63,461 nt of DNA from an uncultured Bacteroides sp. (GTDB lineage Bacteria > Bacteroidota > Bacteroidia > Bacteroidales > Bacteroidaceae): assembly GCF_910578895.1 (NCBI RefSeq), contig NZ_CAJTSC010000016.1, positions 1 through 63,461 of the forward strand, read 5' to 3'. The position numbers and the translations under genes are program-made. Below, piece by piece: positions 53,848-61,938 of the stretch; position 1 is the stretch's first letter; every line of letters begins with the position of its first letter. The notes under the pieces were generated by a model. It made no database searches. It was not told where the DNA came from and was given only the letters and a program-made list of their open reading frames with translations.

Positions 53848-55245
53848 ATGTGGAATTTTTTAGCACCTCCTGCTCATAAGCAGGAATTACCGGCAGAGAA
53901 GATCGATGCGGCGTATAAGAGTTACCGTTGGAAAGTCTTCTTGGGTATATTTATCGGTTACGCAGGTTTTTATATCGTGCGTAAGAACTTTTCGATGGCC
54001 ATTCCGGAACTTGCCCAGTTTGGTTTTGAAAAGGGCGAGTTGAGTATCGTCCTTTCTATGAATGCTGTAGCTTATGCCTTGTCCAAGTTTCTGATGGGGA
54101 GCGTGTCCGACCGCAGCAATGCGCGTGTATTCCTTCCGTTGGGATTGGTTTTGGCGGCTGTCTCCATGATGTTTATGATTGTGCCGGTGCAGTATTTCGG
54201 TCCGGAACAGAAATCGCTGGCTATTATCGTGATGGCTGTCTTGAATTTCCTGGTAGGTTGGTTCAACGGCATGGGCTGGCCTCCTTGCGGACGTGTCATG
54301 ACCCATTGGTTCTCGGTGACCGAGCGCGGAACGATGATGTCCATCTGGAACTGTGCCCACAACGTAGGCGGCGCGCTGGTCGGCCCGATGGCTGTTTACG
54401 GTGCGTTGTGGTTCGGTTCCTGGTTCTATGGCGCCGATGCTTCCCGCTACTTCCTCATCGGTACGTATGTGTTTCCGGCAGCAGTGGCTATCCTTGTGGC
54501 ATTAGTGGCATACTGCCTGATTCGCGACACTCCCCAGTCGTGCGGGCTTCCCACCATTGAGAAATACCGTAACGACTATCCTAAGAACTATAGCGAGAAG
54601 CAGGAAGAAGTGCTTACCGCCAAAGAGATTTTCTTCAAGCACGTATTCAACAACAAGATGCTTTGGTACATTGCCATTGCCAATGCTTTTGTCTACATGG
54701 TGCGTTACGGCTGTCTCGACTGGGCGCCTACCTTCCTGAAGGAGGCCCAAGGATATGATATCAAGCAGGCAGGTTGGGCATATTTTGCCTATGAATTTGC
54801 AGCGATACCCGGAACGTTGGTTTGCGGCTGGCTCAGCGATAAGGTGTTCAAGGGCGGGCGTGCCATGACTACCATCATCTTTATGGCTATTGTAGCGGTG
54901 TTCATCTTCCTCTACTGGCACTTCTCCGATAATTATGTAATCGTAACCTTGTCTCTGATTGCCATCGGCTTCTTCATCTACGGCCCGGTGATGCTGATTG
55001 GAGTCCAGGCGCTCGACCTCGCTCCCAAGAATGCCGCAGGCACGGCTGCCGGACTTACCGGCTTCTTCGGGTACTTCTTCGGAACCGCCATCCTTGCCAA
55101 CGTTGTCCTCGGCTACGTCGCCGAAATGGCGGGTTGGGACTGGACCTTCATACTCCTGCTCATAGCCTGCGCCTTGTCCATCCTTTTGATGTCCTTTACC
55201 TATAAGGACGAAAAGGCGTTGCTTGCAGAGAGAAACAAGGAATAA
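53848..55245 (+). CDS. glpT: Glycerol-3-phosphate:phosphate antiporter
   Basis: This 465-residue major facilitator has 12 membrane spans and the organophosphate-antiporter features KVFLGIFIGYAGFYIVRKNF and WFNGMGWPPCGRVMTHWFS. GlpT imports glycerol-3-phosphate in exchange for phosphate. It lies 24 bases after glpC, so the catabolic and transport genes are coexpressed. Confidence 0.95.
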   Translation: MWNFLAPPAHKQELPAEKIDAAYKSYRWKVFLGIFIGYAGFYIVRKNFSMAIPELAQFGFEKGELSIVLSMNAVAYALSKFLMGSVSDRSNARVFLPLGLVLAAVSMMFMIVPVQYFGPEQKSLAIIVMAVLNFLVGWFNGMGWPPCGRVMTHWFSVTERGTMMSIWNCAHNVGGALVGPMAVYGALWFGSWFYGADASRYFLIGTYVFPAAVAILVALVAYCLIRDTPQSCGLPTIEKYRNDYPKNYSEKQEEVLTAKEIFFKHVFNNKMLWYIAIANAFVYMVRYGCLDWAPTFLKEAQGYDIKQAGWAYFAYEFAAIPGTLVCGWLSDKVFKGGRAMTTIIFMAIVAVFIFLYWHFSDNYVIVTLSLIAIGFFIYGPVMLIGVQALDLAPKNAAGTAAGLTGFFGYFFGTAILANVVLGYVAEMAGWDWTFILLLIACALSILLMSFTYKDEKALLAERNKE

Positions 55246-55302
55246 TCTTTTTAAGATAATATAGAATGACATTAAACCAGTATTTACCTTAAAAATTGAA
55301 CT

Positions 55303-56718
55303 ATGTTGAGAAATTCTATCAGATTAAGCGCAACCTTGCTGGGTATTGCCTTAGTGACTTTCACTTCCTGTGAAAACCAAGATTTTACAGATGTGAACAA
55401 CGATGCAACACGTGTTGAAGTAAACACAATCTCCGCCGAAATGGCAAAAGTACGCGACTACGTGCCCCCTTACGCTGTAATGGCTCACCGCGGCTCTACC
55501 TTCTGGGCTCCGGAAGAGACGGAGTCTGCCTGGCGGTGGGCACGCGAAATGGGTGCGGACTATCTGGAATCCGACCTCCAGTGCACGAAAGACGGTGTCA
55601 TCCTTGCCAATCACGATGACAATCTGAAACGCACCACCAACATTGAAAATGTATATAGCGAACTGGTTCCGGCAACCCGTAAGGCGTTTTATATGCGTCA
55701 TGGCATGAGTGAAGAGGAAGCGGAAAAGCTTGTTGCGGCAGATAAGGCAAGTTTCCGTCCTTACTATGCAATGTCCTATATGTACGAAGAGCTGCTTGCG
55801 CTCGATGCCGGCAGCTGGTTCAATGAAACAAGCATCGAGCAAGCCCGTGAGGAGTTTACAAAACAGCACCAGTATGTTTCTGCCCTTGAAGACCAGATCC
55901 GCTATGCCGAGGGAAAGATGCTGAAGCGTGGTGCCGATGGTGAGCGCGTATATACCGTTACCGGCACGTGGAACCCCGAGAAACCCCGGGATTGCCTGAA
56001 GTATGAGTTCCAGTATGTAGACGACCCCGCAGATACAGGCAACCGTCCGGGAGTCTATATCGAATTCAAAGAGTCGTGGCTGAATCCTTCGGACTTTGAA
56101 AAGCGCGTTTATGACAAACTTGACGAACTCGGCTGGAACATTATCACCAAGCCTTGCGACGGAGTGCCGTTCTATACTGCGGATGGCAAGGTCAACGTTG
56201 GCAATACCAACGGCAAGGTTGTTCTCCAGACATTCTCTCTCGAAAGCCTTCGCCGTACGGCAGACGAGTTCAAGGGCAAAATTCCGATGTGCTTCCTGTT
56301 GTGGGAAGGCAATGGCGCTACCGATTTGAAACACGACACGCCTCAAGGGTATGCCTCCTTCATCAACCTCGGTCTGGAATACAAGGCTCACATCATCGGT
56401 CCCTGCATTGCGGGCGCTCCCAACAACTATCCCGAAATGAATGCTCCGTGGCAGGCTTACCTCATCAAGAAGTCGGGCATGCTCAACCATCCGTATTCGT
56501 TCGACTCTTATGCGCAGATGGGAAAATACTTCGGCCAATACAACTGGGGAAATACCGTACAATACGATGATGTCCTGCACGGAATCTATGGCGACGGCCT
56601 GTTTACCAACCGTTCCGAAATGAGCCTGAAATACCTCATTGACAACGGGCTGCGCAAGGCACCGACTCCCCAGGAAGTTCCGGATGCGGTTGAAACCCTT
56701 ATAAGACTTGGTTACTAA
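55303..56718 (+). CDS. glpQ: Glycerophosphodiester phosphodiesterase lipoprotein
   Basis: GDPD enzymes hydrolyse deacylated phospholipids to glycerol-3-phosphate and an alcohol. The 471-residue protein is a lipoprotein (VTFTSCENQ, Cys23) with the catalytic segments MAHRGSTFWAPEETESA, ESDLQCTKDGV and NHDDNLKRTT. It is longer than typical GlpQ, with an insertion between these motifs and the YIEFKESW strand. Placed after glpT, it supplies the substrate in the periplasm. Confidence 0.93.
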   Translation: MLRNSIRLSATLLGIALVTFTSCENQDFTDVNNDATRVEVNTISAEMAKVRDYVPPYAVMAHRGSTFWAPEETESAWRWAREMGADYLESDLQCTKDGVILANHDDNLKRTTNIENVYSELVPATRKAFYMRHGMSEEEAEKLVAADKASFRPYYAMSYMYEELLALDAGSWFNETSIEQAREEFTKQHQYVSALEDQIRYAEGKMLKRGADGERVYTVTGTWNPEKPRDCLKYEFQYVDDPADTGNRPGVYIEFKESWLNPSDFEKRVYDKLDELGWNIITKPCDGVPFYTADGKVNVGNTNGKVVLQTFSLESLRRTADEFKGKIPMCFLLWEGNGATDLKHDTPQGYASFINLGLEYKAHIIGPCIAGAPNNYPEMNAPWQAYLIKKSGMLNHPYSFDSYAQMGKYFGQYNWGNTVQYDDVLHGIYGDGLFTNRSEMSLKYLIDNGLRKAPTPQEVPDAVETLIRLGY

Positions 56719-56754
56719 TTGATTTATTAACACTAATAATACAGATTACATTCT

Positions 56755-58098
56755 ATGAAAAAGTATATTTTAATGCCGGTATTGGCTGCATTGTCACTGT
56801 CAGCATCGGTTGCCCAAGCCCAGGACTTCGATAATAAGCCGGTTGTCAATGTTAGCAACGCCAAGGAAAACCTGAACTTCACGATTGGCGCGCGTTTTAT
56901 GATGGACGGTGCATATTACCATTCGGACTTCACTCCCGTGAAGTCGGGAGCTGCCATCACCGATGCGCGTATCCGTACCTCAATGAGCTATGAGGACTGG
57001 TATTTCTATGCCGATTTTGATTTCTCTAAAGGCAAGTTCTCCCAGAAGAATATCTTCCTGCAATATTCGTTGGAAGGCAACAAAGGCACGCACCGTTTTA
57101 AAGCGGGCTACTACAACAACCCCATGAGCATGGCAAACAATACCAGCCGCGGAAGCCTGCACTTCATTTCACGTTCGGCGGCAGCCAATGCTTTTGCACC
57201 CACCCGCGAACTGGGCCTGAGTTACATTTTCTACAACGACCATTTCTTCGCCAACCAGGGCGTGTTTGCGGAAAACAAATACAATGACCAGCCGGCAGGC
57301 TATCAGGGCATGTCGTTCGGTGGCCGTTGGGTATGGCGTCCCGTCAATAATGATGACAATACCTTCCACATAGGCGCCGCTTTCCGCTATGCCAACATAG
57401 CTACGGGCGTGGTGGAGAACAACGTGCTGAAAACGGAGTTGGAAATGGGTTCCTCGCTCGAAACCTATGTGGACCCTACCAAGGAATTCGTGTCGGCAAA
57501 GCTGCCCTGGGCAAAAAACGTATTTGATGTAGGCGCCGAGTTCTTGTACAAGACGGACAATTTCTTTACCCGTGGCGAGTACATGTACAAGCATGTCACC
57601 AAAGAACGTGACGACCGGGCGCTGTTCGAAGCCAATTTGGGTTCCATCGACTCTTGGGGCACACTCGAGTCGTGGCAGAAAGGCAATCCGCTCGATGCAA
57701 ACTCTTTCCACGGCGGCTATATCGAGGCTGGTTACAAAATCTTCGGCGATCCGTATCAGTACAGCAACTCCGATGCTTTGCTGAAAGGATTGAACGGCAG
57801 AGCCCTCGAAGTTGTAGCCCGCTACAGCTATACAGGTCTGAACGACCTCGTTGAAGGTGAAAAGTATGTTCCCGGACGCGACCAATACTATCCTAACGGT
57901 GTATTGGCAGACTATCCCGCCACATCGTTGAGCATTGGCGGTGGCAATATGCACTCCGCTACTTTGGGTGTGAACTACTCTTTCAACAAGTTTGCCCAAG
58001 TGATGTTGAGCTACACTTACAATCGTCTTGACCGTGACAAATTCCAGTATGACAAGAATTTCCACGTGCTTCAAGCCCGCTTGATGTTCCAATTCTGA
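56755..58098 (+). CDS. Phosphate-selective porin O/P-like outer membrane protein
   Basis: The 447-residue protein has a signal peptide (ALSLSASVAQAQ) and alternating aromatic beta strands ending in ARLMFQF, typical of an outer-membrane barrel of the OprP/OprO family. As last gene of the glp locus it is likely to admit glycerophosphodiesters or glycerol-3-phosphate; that is inference from position. Confidence 0.88.
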   Translation: MKKYILMPVLAALSLSASVAQAQDFDNKPVVNVSNAKENLNFTIGARFMMDGAYYHSDFTPVKSGAAITDARIRTSMSYEDWYFYADFDFSKGKFSQKNIFLQYSLEGNKGTHRFKAGYYNNPMSMANNTSRGSLHFISRSAAANAFAPTRELGLSYIFYNDHFFANQGVFAENKYNDQPAGYQGMSFGGRWVWRPVNNDDNTFHIGAAFRYANIATGVVENNVLKTELEMGSSLETYVDPTKEFVSAKLPWAKNVFDVGAEFLYKTDNFFTRGEYMYKHVTKERDDRALFEANLGSIDSWGTLESWQKGNPLDANSFHGGYIEAGYKIFGDPYQYSNSDALLKGLNGRALEVVARYSYTGLNDLVEGEKYVPGRDQYYPNGVLADYPATSLSIGGGNMHSATLGVNYSFNKFAQVMLSYTYNRLDRDKFQYDKNFHVLQARLMFQF

Positions 58099-58205
58099 TA
58101 AGCAGTTGCCGGCAGTCAGTTTATATCATTGGCTGTCTGTTGCGAAGACATGACATTTGCTCCGAACGGCGGATGGTACACGCCCCTTTCATTCAAGGGC
58201 GTTAG

Positions 58206-58360
58206 AAGGAGCTAAAGGGAGTTATCACTTCGCTCCGTTCCGTCAGTAGTTAAAGAAGTTAGAGCCGATACTTTTGTGTATGCATTCACAGAAGTATCGG
58301 CTTTTAACTATTAAGCCGACTTTTCGGCTGATAACTCCCTTTAACCCCTGTAAAAGAAAA
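58206..58360. repeat. Dispersed MITE-like repeat, family I, copy B
   Basis: TAAAGGGAGTTATCA near the left end and TGATAACTCCCTTTA near the right end are a perfect 15-bp inverted pair. Inside are GCCGATAC/GTATCGGC and AGCCGACTTTTCGGCT hairpins, as in copy A. Just before it, ACGCCC...GGGCGT (58178-58201) makes a small hairpin after the porin gene. Confidence 0.8.
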
Positions 58361-58365
58361 AAACA

Positions 58366-58826
58366 CGGCTTTTTCATTTGCAGGAGTTAAAGGGGGGTGT
58401 AAGGAGTTATCTCCCTTCGGGATAGGAGTTGAAAGCCGACAGCTACACCGGGGAGGAACACGGCCGGAGAGACCGCGCGAACAGGCCGACGGAAGCGGAT
58501 AAACGGAAACGGACCGGTGAAGAACAAACGGATAAGAACAGACCTGCGAAATATTCCCGCCAGGCGCTTATTATCAGCAATATACGAGTGCCAGTCGTTT
58601 TCTGCTTGGTGGAACTTTATTCCCAGCCTGCCGGGAACGCGTTCCCACCTCATTGGGAATATGTTCCCAACTTGCAGGGAACACGTTTCCAATTGGGTGG
58701 GAACATCGGATGAAGAAGAGGCTGTCAGCCACGGGACTTTTATTTACGGGATTTATCAGAAGTCAGCGGAAGAAGGGCGACAACTTCTCTGACTCCTGTA
58801 TATGAAAGAGCTGTGGAAAAAAACGT
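58366..58826. repeat. Dispersed MITE-like repeat, family I, long copy B2
   Basis: The left end GGCTTTTTCATTTGCAGGAG and the right end (reverse complement CTCTTTCATATACAGGAG) are imperfect inverted repeats. The first 150 bases match copy D at the window start in the opposite orientation. It abuts copy B and carries the 22-bp palindrome array 3 in its middle. Open frames inside it look like chance. Confidence 0.72.
58611..58712. repeat. Array 3: GGGAAC-type palindromes at 22-bp period
   Basis: GGGAACGCGTTCCC (58633), GGGAATATGTTCCC (58655) and GGGAACACGTTTCC (58677) are 14-bp dyads exactly 22 bases apart. A half copy starts at 58699 and a variant GGAACTTTATTCCC lies at 58611. Eight-base spacers differ. 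It sits inside repeat B2. Confidence 0.85.
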
Positions 58827-58843
58827 GAAAGTTCGTATGGATG

Positions 58844-58876
58844 TTTGGTGCCATCAACGAAAAAGTTATAACTTTG
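58844..58876 (+). promoter_or_regulatory. Promoter of the rhodanese gene
   Basis: TTTG (58844-58847) and TAACTTTG (58869-58876) are 21 bases apart, fitting the Bacteroides consensus, 25 bases before the start codon. Confidence 0.8.
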
Positions 58877-58888
58877 ATTACATTTTCA

Positions 58889-58901
58889 GAGCCTGTTTAA
58901 A
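58889..58901 (+). repeat. Solo terminal repeat of family II in the rhodanese leader
   Basis: GAGCCTGTTTAAA matches the left end of the family II elements at 32758 and 63358 but no element follows. It occupies the whole leader between promoter and ATG. Confidence 0.5.
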
Positions 58902-59299
58902 TGAGTAAACTTATGAAACCGTTCCTTGCGGGCATTTGCCTGTTTTTTTCCACACTTGTCTCCTGCCAGCAGAGAGGGGGAGATTTCCGCTCCGTTTCCA
59001 CGGACGAGTTCGCAACTTTGATGACCAATCCCGACATGCAGCGGCTGGATGTACGTACGCTTGCCGAATATTCGGAAGAACATATTCCCGGCAGCATCAA
59101 TATCAATGTGCTGGACGGAGGGTTTGCCGCTGTTGCAGACTCCTTGTTGCAAAAGGGGAAACCGATAGCCCTCTATTGCCGCAGCGGAAAGCGCAGCAAG
59201 AAAGCCGCCGCTATCCTGAGCCGGAAAGGCTACAAGGTTTACGAACTCGACAAGGGTTTTATCGGCTGGAAAGAAGCGGGAAGGGAGACGGAGCGATAG
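58901..59299 (+). CDS. Rhodanese-domain lipoprotein
   Basis: This 132-residue lipoprotein (FSTLVSCQQ, Cys22) has a single rhodanese domain with the active-site loop LYCRSGKRS (Cys93) and the RLDVRTLAEYSEEHIPGSIN start. It may carry persulfide sulfur in the periplasm; no partner is adjacent. It is a single-gene unit with its own promoter. ATG 58913 is an alternative start. Confidence 0.93.
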   Translation: MSKLMKPFLAGICLFFSTLVSCQQRGGDFRSVSTDEFATLMTNPDMQRLDVRTLAEYSEEHIPGSININVLDGGFAAVADSLLQKGKPIALYCRSGKRSKKAAAILSRKGYKVYELDKGFIGWKEAGRETER

Positions 59300-59358
59300 C
59301 CTCTCTGTCCGTGCCTGCAGGCTGTGCGGTTGCTGCCAATAGGCTGGCAGGACACATC

Positions 59359-59541
59359 TTTTTCATTTACAGGAGTCAGAGTAGTTGAAAGGAGTTATCA
59401 GTCGCCAAGTCGGCTTGGTAGTCAAAGCCTATGCTTCTATAATGGTCTCATACACAATAGTATCGGTTCTAACTCCTTTAACTCCTGACGAAGCGATGCG
59501 AAGGGATAACCCCTCTAACTCCCCTAAATGCAAAAGCCGTG
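59359..59541. repeat. Dispersed MITE-like repeat, family I, copy C
   Basis: The left end TTTTTCATTTACAGGAGTC and the right end (reverse complement CTTTTGCATTTAGGGGAGTT) are inverted, each followed inward by an AGGAGTTATC-like word. The interior shares only a short ATACAC-GTATCGG segment with copies A and B. It fills most of the gap 59300-59626. Confidence 0.72.
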
Positions 59542-59566
59542 CCGGCAGAATAAGCATCATGGTTAT

Positions 59567-59603
59567 ATAAAAAAAGAGCCGGTCAGTAATCTGCCGGCTC
59601 TTT
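59567..59603 (-). terminator. Terminator of the proB-proA-argF' operon
   Basis: AAAGAGCCGG (59573-59582) pairs with CCGGCTCTTT (59594-59603), and the plus-strand A tract gives the transcript its T tract. Confidence 0.88.
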
Positions 59604-59626
59604 GGGTGTATATTGTCGGAAGCGGA

Positions 59627-60580
59627 CTACAGATTTTCCACCAACCGTTTCAGCACCACCGTTGCGGATATTTCGCGGTTGGCGGCTTCCGGTATCACGA
59701 TGGACTGCGGGCTTTCGATGACATCGTCCGTCACAATCATGTTGCGGCGCACGGGCAGGCAGTGCATGAAGTAGGCGTTGTTGGTTACAGCCATTTGCCG
59801 GTCGCTTACGGTCCAGTTGCGGTCTTTGCTCAGGATTTGTCCGTAGTTGTCGCCGGTGTAGGCAGCCCAGTTCTTGGCATAGACGAAGTCGGCGCCTTCG
59901 AAGGCTTTCATTTGGTCGTATTCCACACGGGCGTTGCCCACGAATTTCGGGTCGAGTTCATACCCTTCGGGGTGGGTGATGACGAAATCGTAGTCTGCGG
60001 CATTCATCCACTCGGCAAAAGAGTTGGGAACGGCTTGCGGCAGGGGACGGGGATGCGGAGCCCATGTCATGACTACTTTGGGGCGTGCCGTCTTTTTGTA
60101 CTCTTCGATGGTGATGAGGTCGGCGAAACTTTGCAGCGGGTGGCGCGTGGCGGCTTCCATGGAGAATACCGGACGGCCGGAGTGCTTGATGAACTGGTTC
60201 AGTATCACCTCGTTGTAGTCGTATTCGCGGTTTTCGAAGCGGGCGAAGGAGCGTACCCCGATAACATCGCAGTAGCAGCCCATTACGGGAATGGCTTCCA
60301 GCAGATGTTCGGGCTTGTCGCCGTCCATGATGACGCCGCGTTCGGTCTCCAATTTCCATGCGCCCTGGTTGATGTCCAGCACGATGACATTCATGCCCAA
60401 GTTCAAGGCGGCTTTTTGGGTGCTGAGGCGGGTGCGCAGGCTTGAGTTGAAAAATATCATCATCAATGTCTTGTTGCGTCCCAACTCCACGTATTTGAAA
60501 CGGTCTTTTTTGATTTCGAATGCTTCGTCCAATGCTGTTTTCAGATTGCCTATGTCCTGTACGCAAGTAAAGTTCTTCAT
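59627..60580 (-). CDS. argF': N-succinylornithine carbamoyltransferase
   Basis: This 317-residue transcarbamylase acts in the succinylated arginine pathway of Bacteroides. The carbamoyl-phosphate motif is SSLRTRLS (46-53) and the second-substrate motif is MHCLPVRRN. Pro90 in GDKPEHLLEA matches the residue that in the B. fragilis enzyme selects N-succinyl- over N-acetylornithine, where the Xanthomonas enzyme has Glu. It is last in the operon with proB and proA, 53 bases after proA. Confidence 0.93.
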   Translation of the reverse strand: MKNFTCVQDIGNLKTALDEAFEIKKDRFKYVELGRNKTLMMIFFNSSLRTRLSTQKAALNLGMNVIVLDINQGAWKLETERGVIMDGDKPEHLLEAIPVMGCYCDVIGVRSFARFENREYDYNEVILNQFIKHSGRPVFSMEAATRHPLQSFADLITIEEYKKTARPKVVMTWAPHPRPLPQAVPNSFAEWMNAADYDFVITHPEGYELDPKFVGNARVEYDQMKAFEGADFVYAKNWAAYTGDNYGQILSKDRNWTVSDRQMAVTNNAYFMHCLPVRRNMIVTDDVIESPQSIVIPEAANREISATVVLKRLVENL

Positions 60581-60633
60581 AATTCTATAGTGATTAATGA
60601 TTAATATTTAGTGAGCTATTGGCGGGGGAATGG

Positions 60634-61881
60634 TTAGTTCCTCACCTGTCCTTCCCCTTCCACAATCCATTTGTATGTGGTGATTTCCTCCAAAGCCATA
60701 GGGCCGCGGGCGTGCAGCTTCTGGGTGCTGATGCCGATTTCCGCACCCAGCCCGAACTGTGCGCCGTCGGTAAAGGATGTGGGGGCATTGACGTAGACAC
60801 AGGCGGCATCCACTTCGCGGCAGAACTGTGCGGCGTTGGCTTTGTCATCGGTCACGATACATTCACTGTGCTTGGAACCGTATTGCCCGATGTGGGTTAT
60901 GGCGCTATCTATGCCTTCAACGACTTTCACCGCAAGCTTGTAGTCCAGAAATTCCGTACCGAAATCTTCTTCCGTAGCTTCTTTCAACAACTCGGCAGGA
61001 TAGTGGGCTTGCAGGGAGGCGTATGCGGAGGTATCCGCATAGATAACCACGTTGCTTTGCCGCAACGGTGCGCAGAGTGCCGGCAGGTCTTTCGTGCGGT
61101 TGGCGTCTACGAGCAGGCAGTCCAACGCATTGCATACGCTGACACGGCGTGTTTTGGCATTGTTGATGATGGCGGCTCCTTTCTCCGCATCGCCGTAACG
61201 GTCGAAGAAGGTGTGGCATATTCCTGCACCGGTTTCTATCACCGGAATGGTGGCGTTCCGGCGGACAAAGTTGATGAGATTGCTGCTGCCGCGCGGGATA
61301 ATCAAATCGACATAGCCGTTGGCATGCAGCAGTGCCGCGGTGGCTTCGCGGTCGGCGGGAAGCAGTTCTACGGTGTGCGGGTCTACTTCAAACTGCTCCA
61401 GTACGTCGTGTATAACGCTGATGATGGCACGGTTGGAATGGTCGGCATCGCTTCCGCCTTTCAGTATGCAGGCATTGCCGCTTTTCAGGCAGAGCGAGAA
61501 TACATCGAAACTGACGTTGGGGCGTGCTTCGTAGATAATGCCGATTACGCCGAAAGGCACGCTTACACGTTTCATCCTCAGTCCGTTGGGCATTACCCTC
61601 TGTTTCTGTATGATGCCTGTCGGCGAGAGGAGTTGGGCTACTTTGCGGATGTCGTCTGCAATTCCTTTCAGGCGGTCTGCCGTCAGTTTCAGGCGGTCGT
61701 ATTTAGGATTGGAAACGTCCATGCGGTCCAGGTCCTTCCGGTTCTCGGCAAGGATAAAGTCTGTCTTTGCTTCGGCGGCATCGGCGACAGCCAGCAATAT
61801 CCGGTTAATCTTTTCATCGTCCAGCGCCAATAGCTTGCGCCCGGCGTGCTGTACGGCTGCGAAGGTCTTGTTTAAGTCCAT
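60634..61881 (-). CDS. proA: Gamma-glutamyl phosphate reductase
   Basis: ProA reduces glutamyl-5-phosphate with NADPH in proline synthesis. The 415-residue protein is an aldehyde-dehydrogenase relative with IPRGSSNLINFVR, the catalytic-Cys segment NAKTRRVSVCNALDCLLVD and VYVNAPTSFTDGAQFGLGAEI. It lies 57 bases after proB. Confidence 0.96.
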   Translation of the reverse strand: MDLNKTFAAVQHAGRKLLALDDEKINRILLAVADAAEAKTDFILAENRKDLDRMDVSNPKYDRLKLTADRLKGIADDIRKVAQLLSPTGIIQKQRVMPNGLRMKRVSVPFGVIGIIYEARPNVSFDVFSLCLKSGNACILKGGSDADHSNRAIISVIHDVLEQFEVDPHTVELLPADREATAALLHANGYVDLIIPRGSSNLINFVRRNATIPVIETGAGICHTFFDRYGDAEKGAAIINNAKTRRVSVCNALDCLLVDANRTKDLPALCAPLRQSNVVIYADTSAYASLQAHYPAELLKEATEEDFGTEFLDYKLAVKVVEGIDSAITHIGQYGSKHSECIVTDDKANAAQFCREVDAACVYVNAPTSFTDGAQFGLGAEIGISTQKLHARGPMALEEITTYKWIVEGEGQVRN

Positions 61882-61938
61882 TGTATGTGGTTTGTTGATT
61901 GATACTTCCGCAAATGTAGTGATATAATCGGTAATAGC

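Noticed and set aside
58387..58792. Reading frames of about 90-100 residues on both strands
   Set aside because: They lie inside the family I repeat B2 and the palindrome array; their composition follows the repeat, not a protein.
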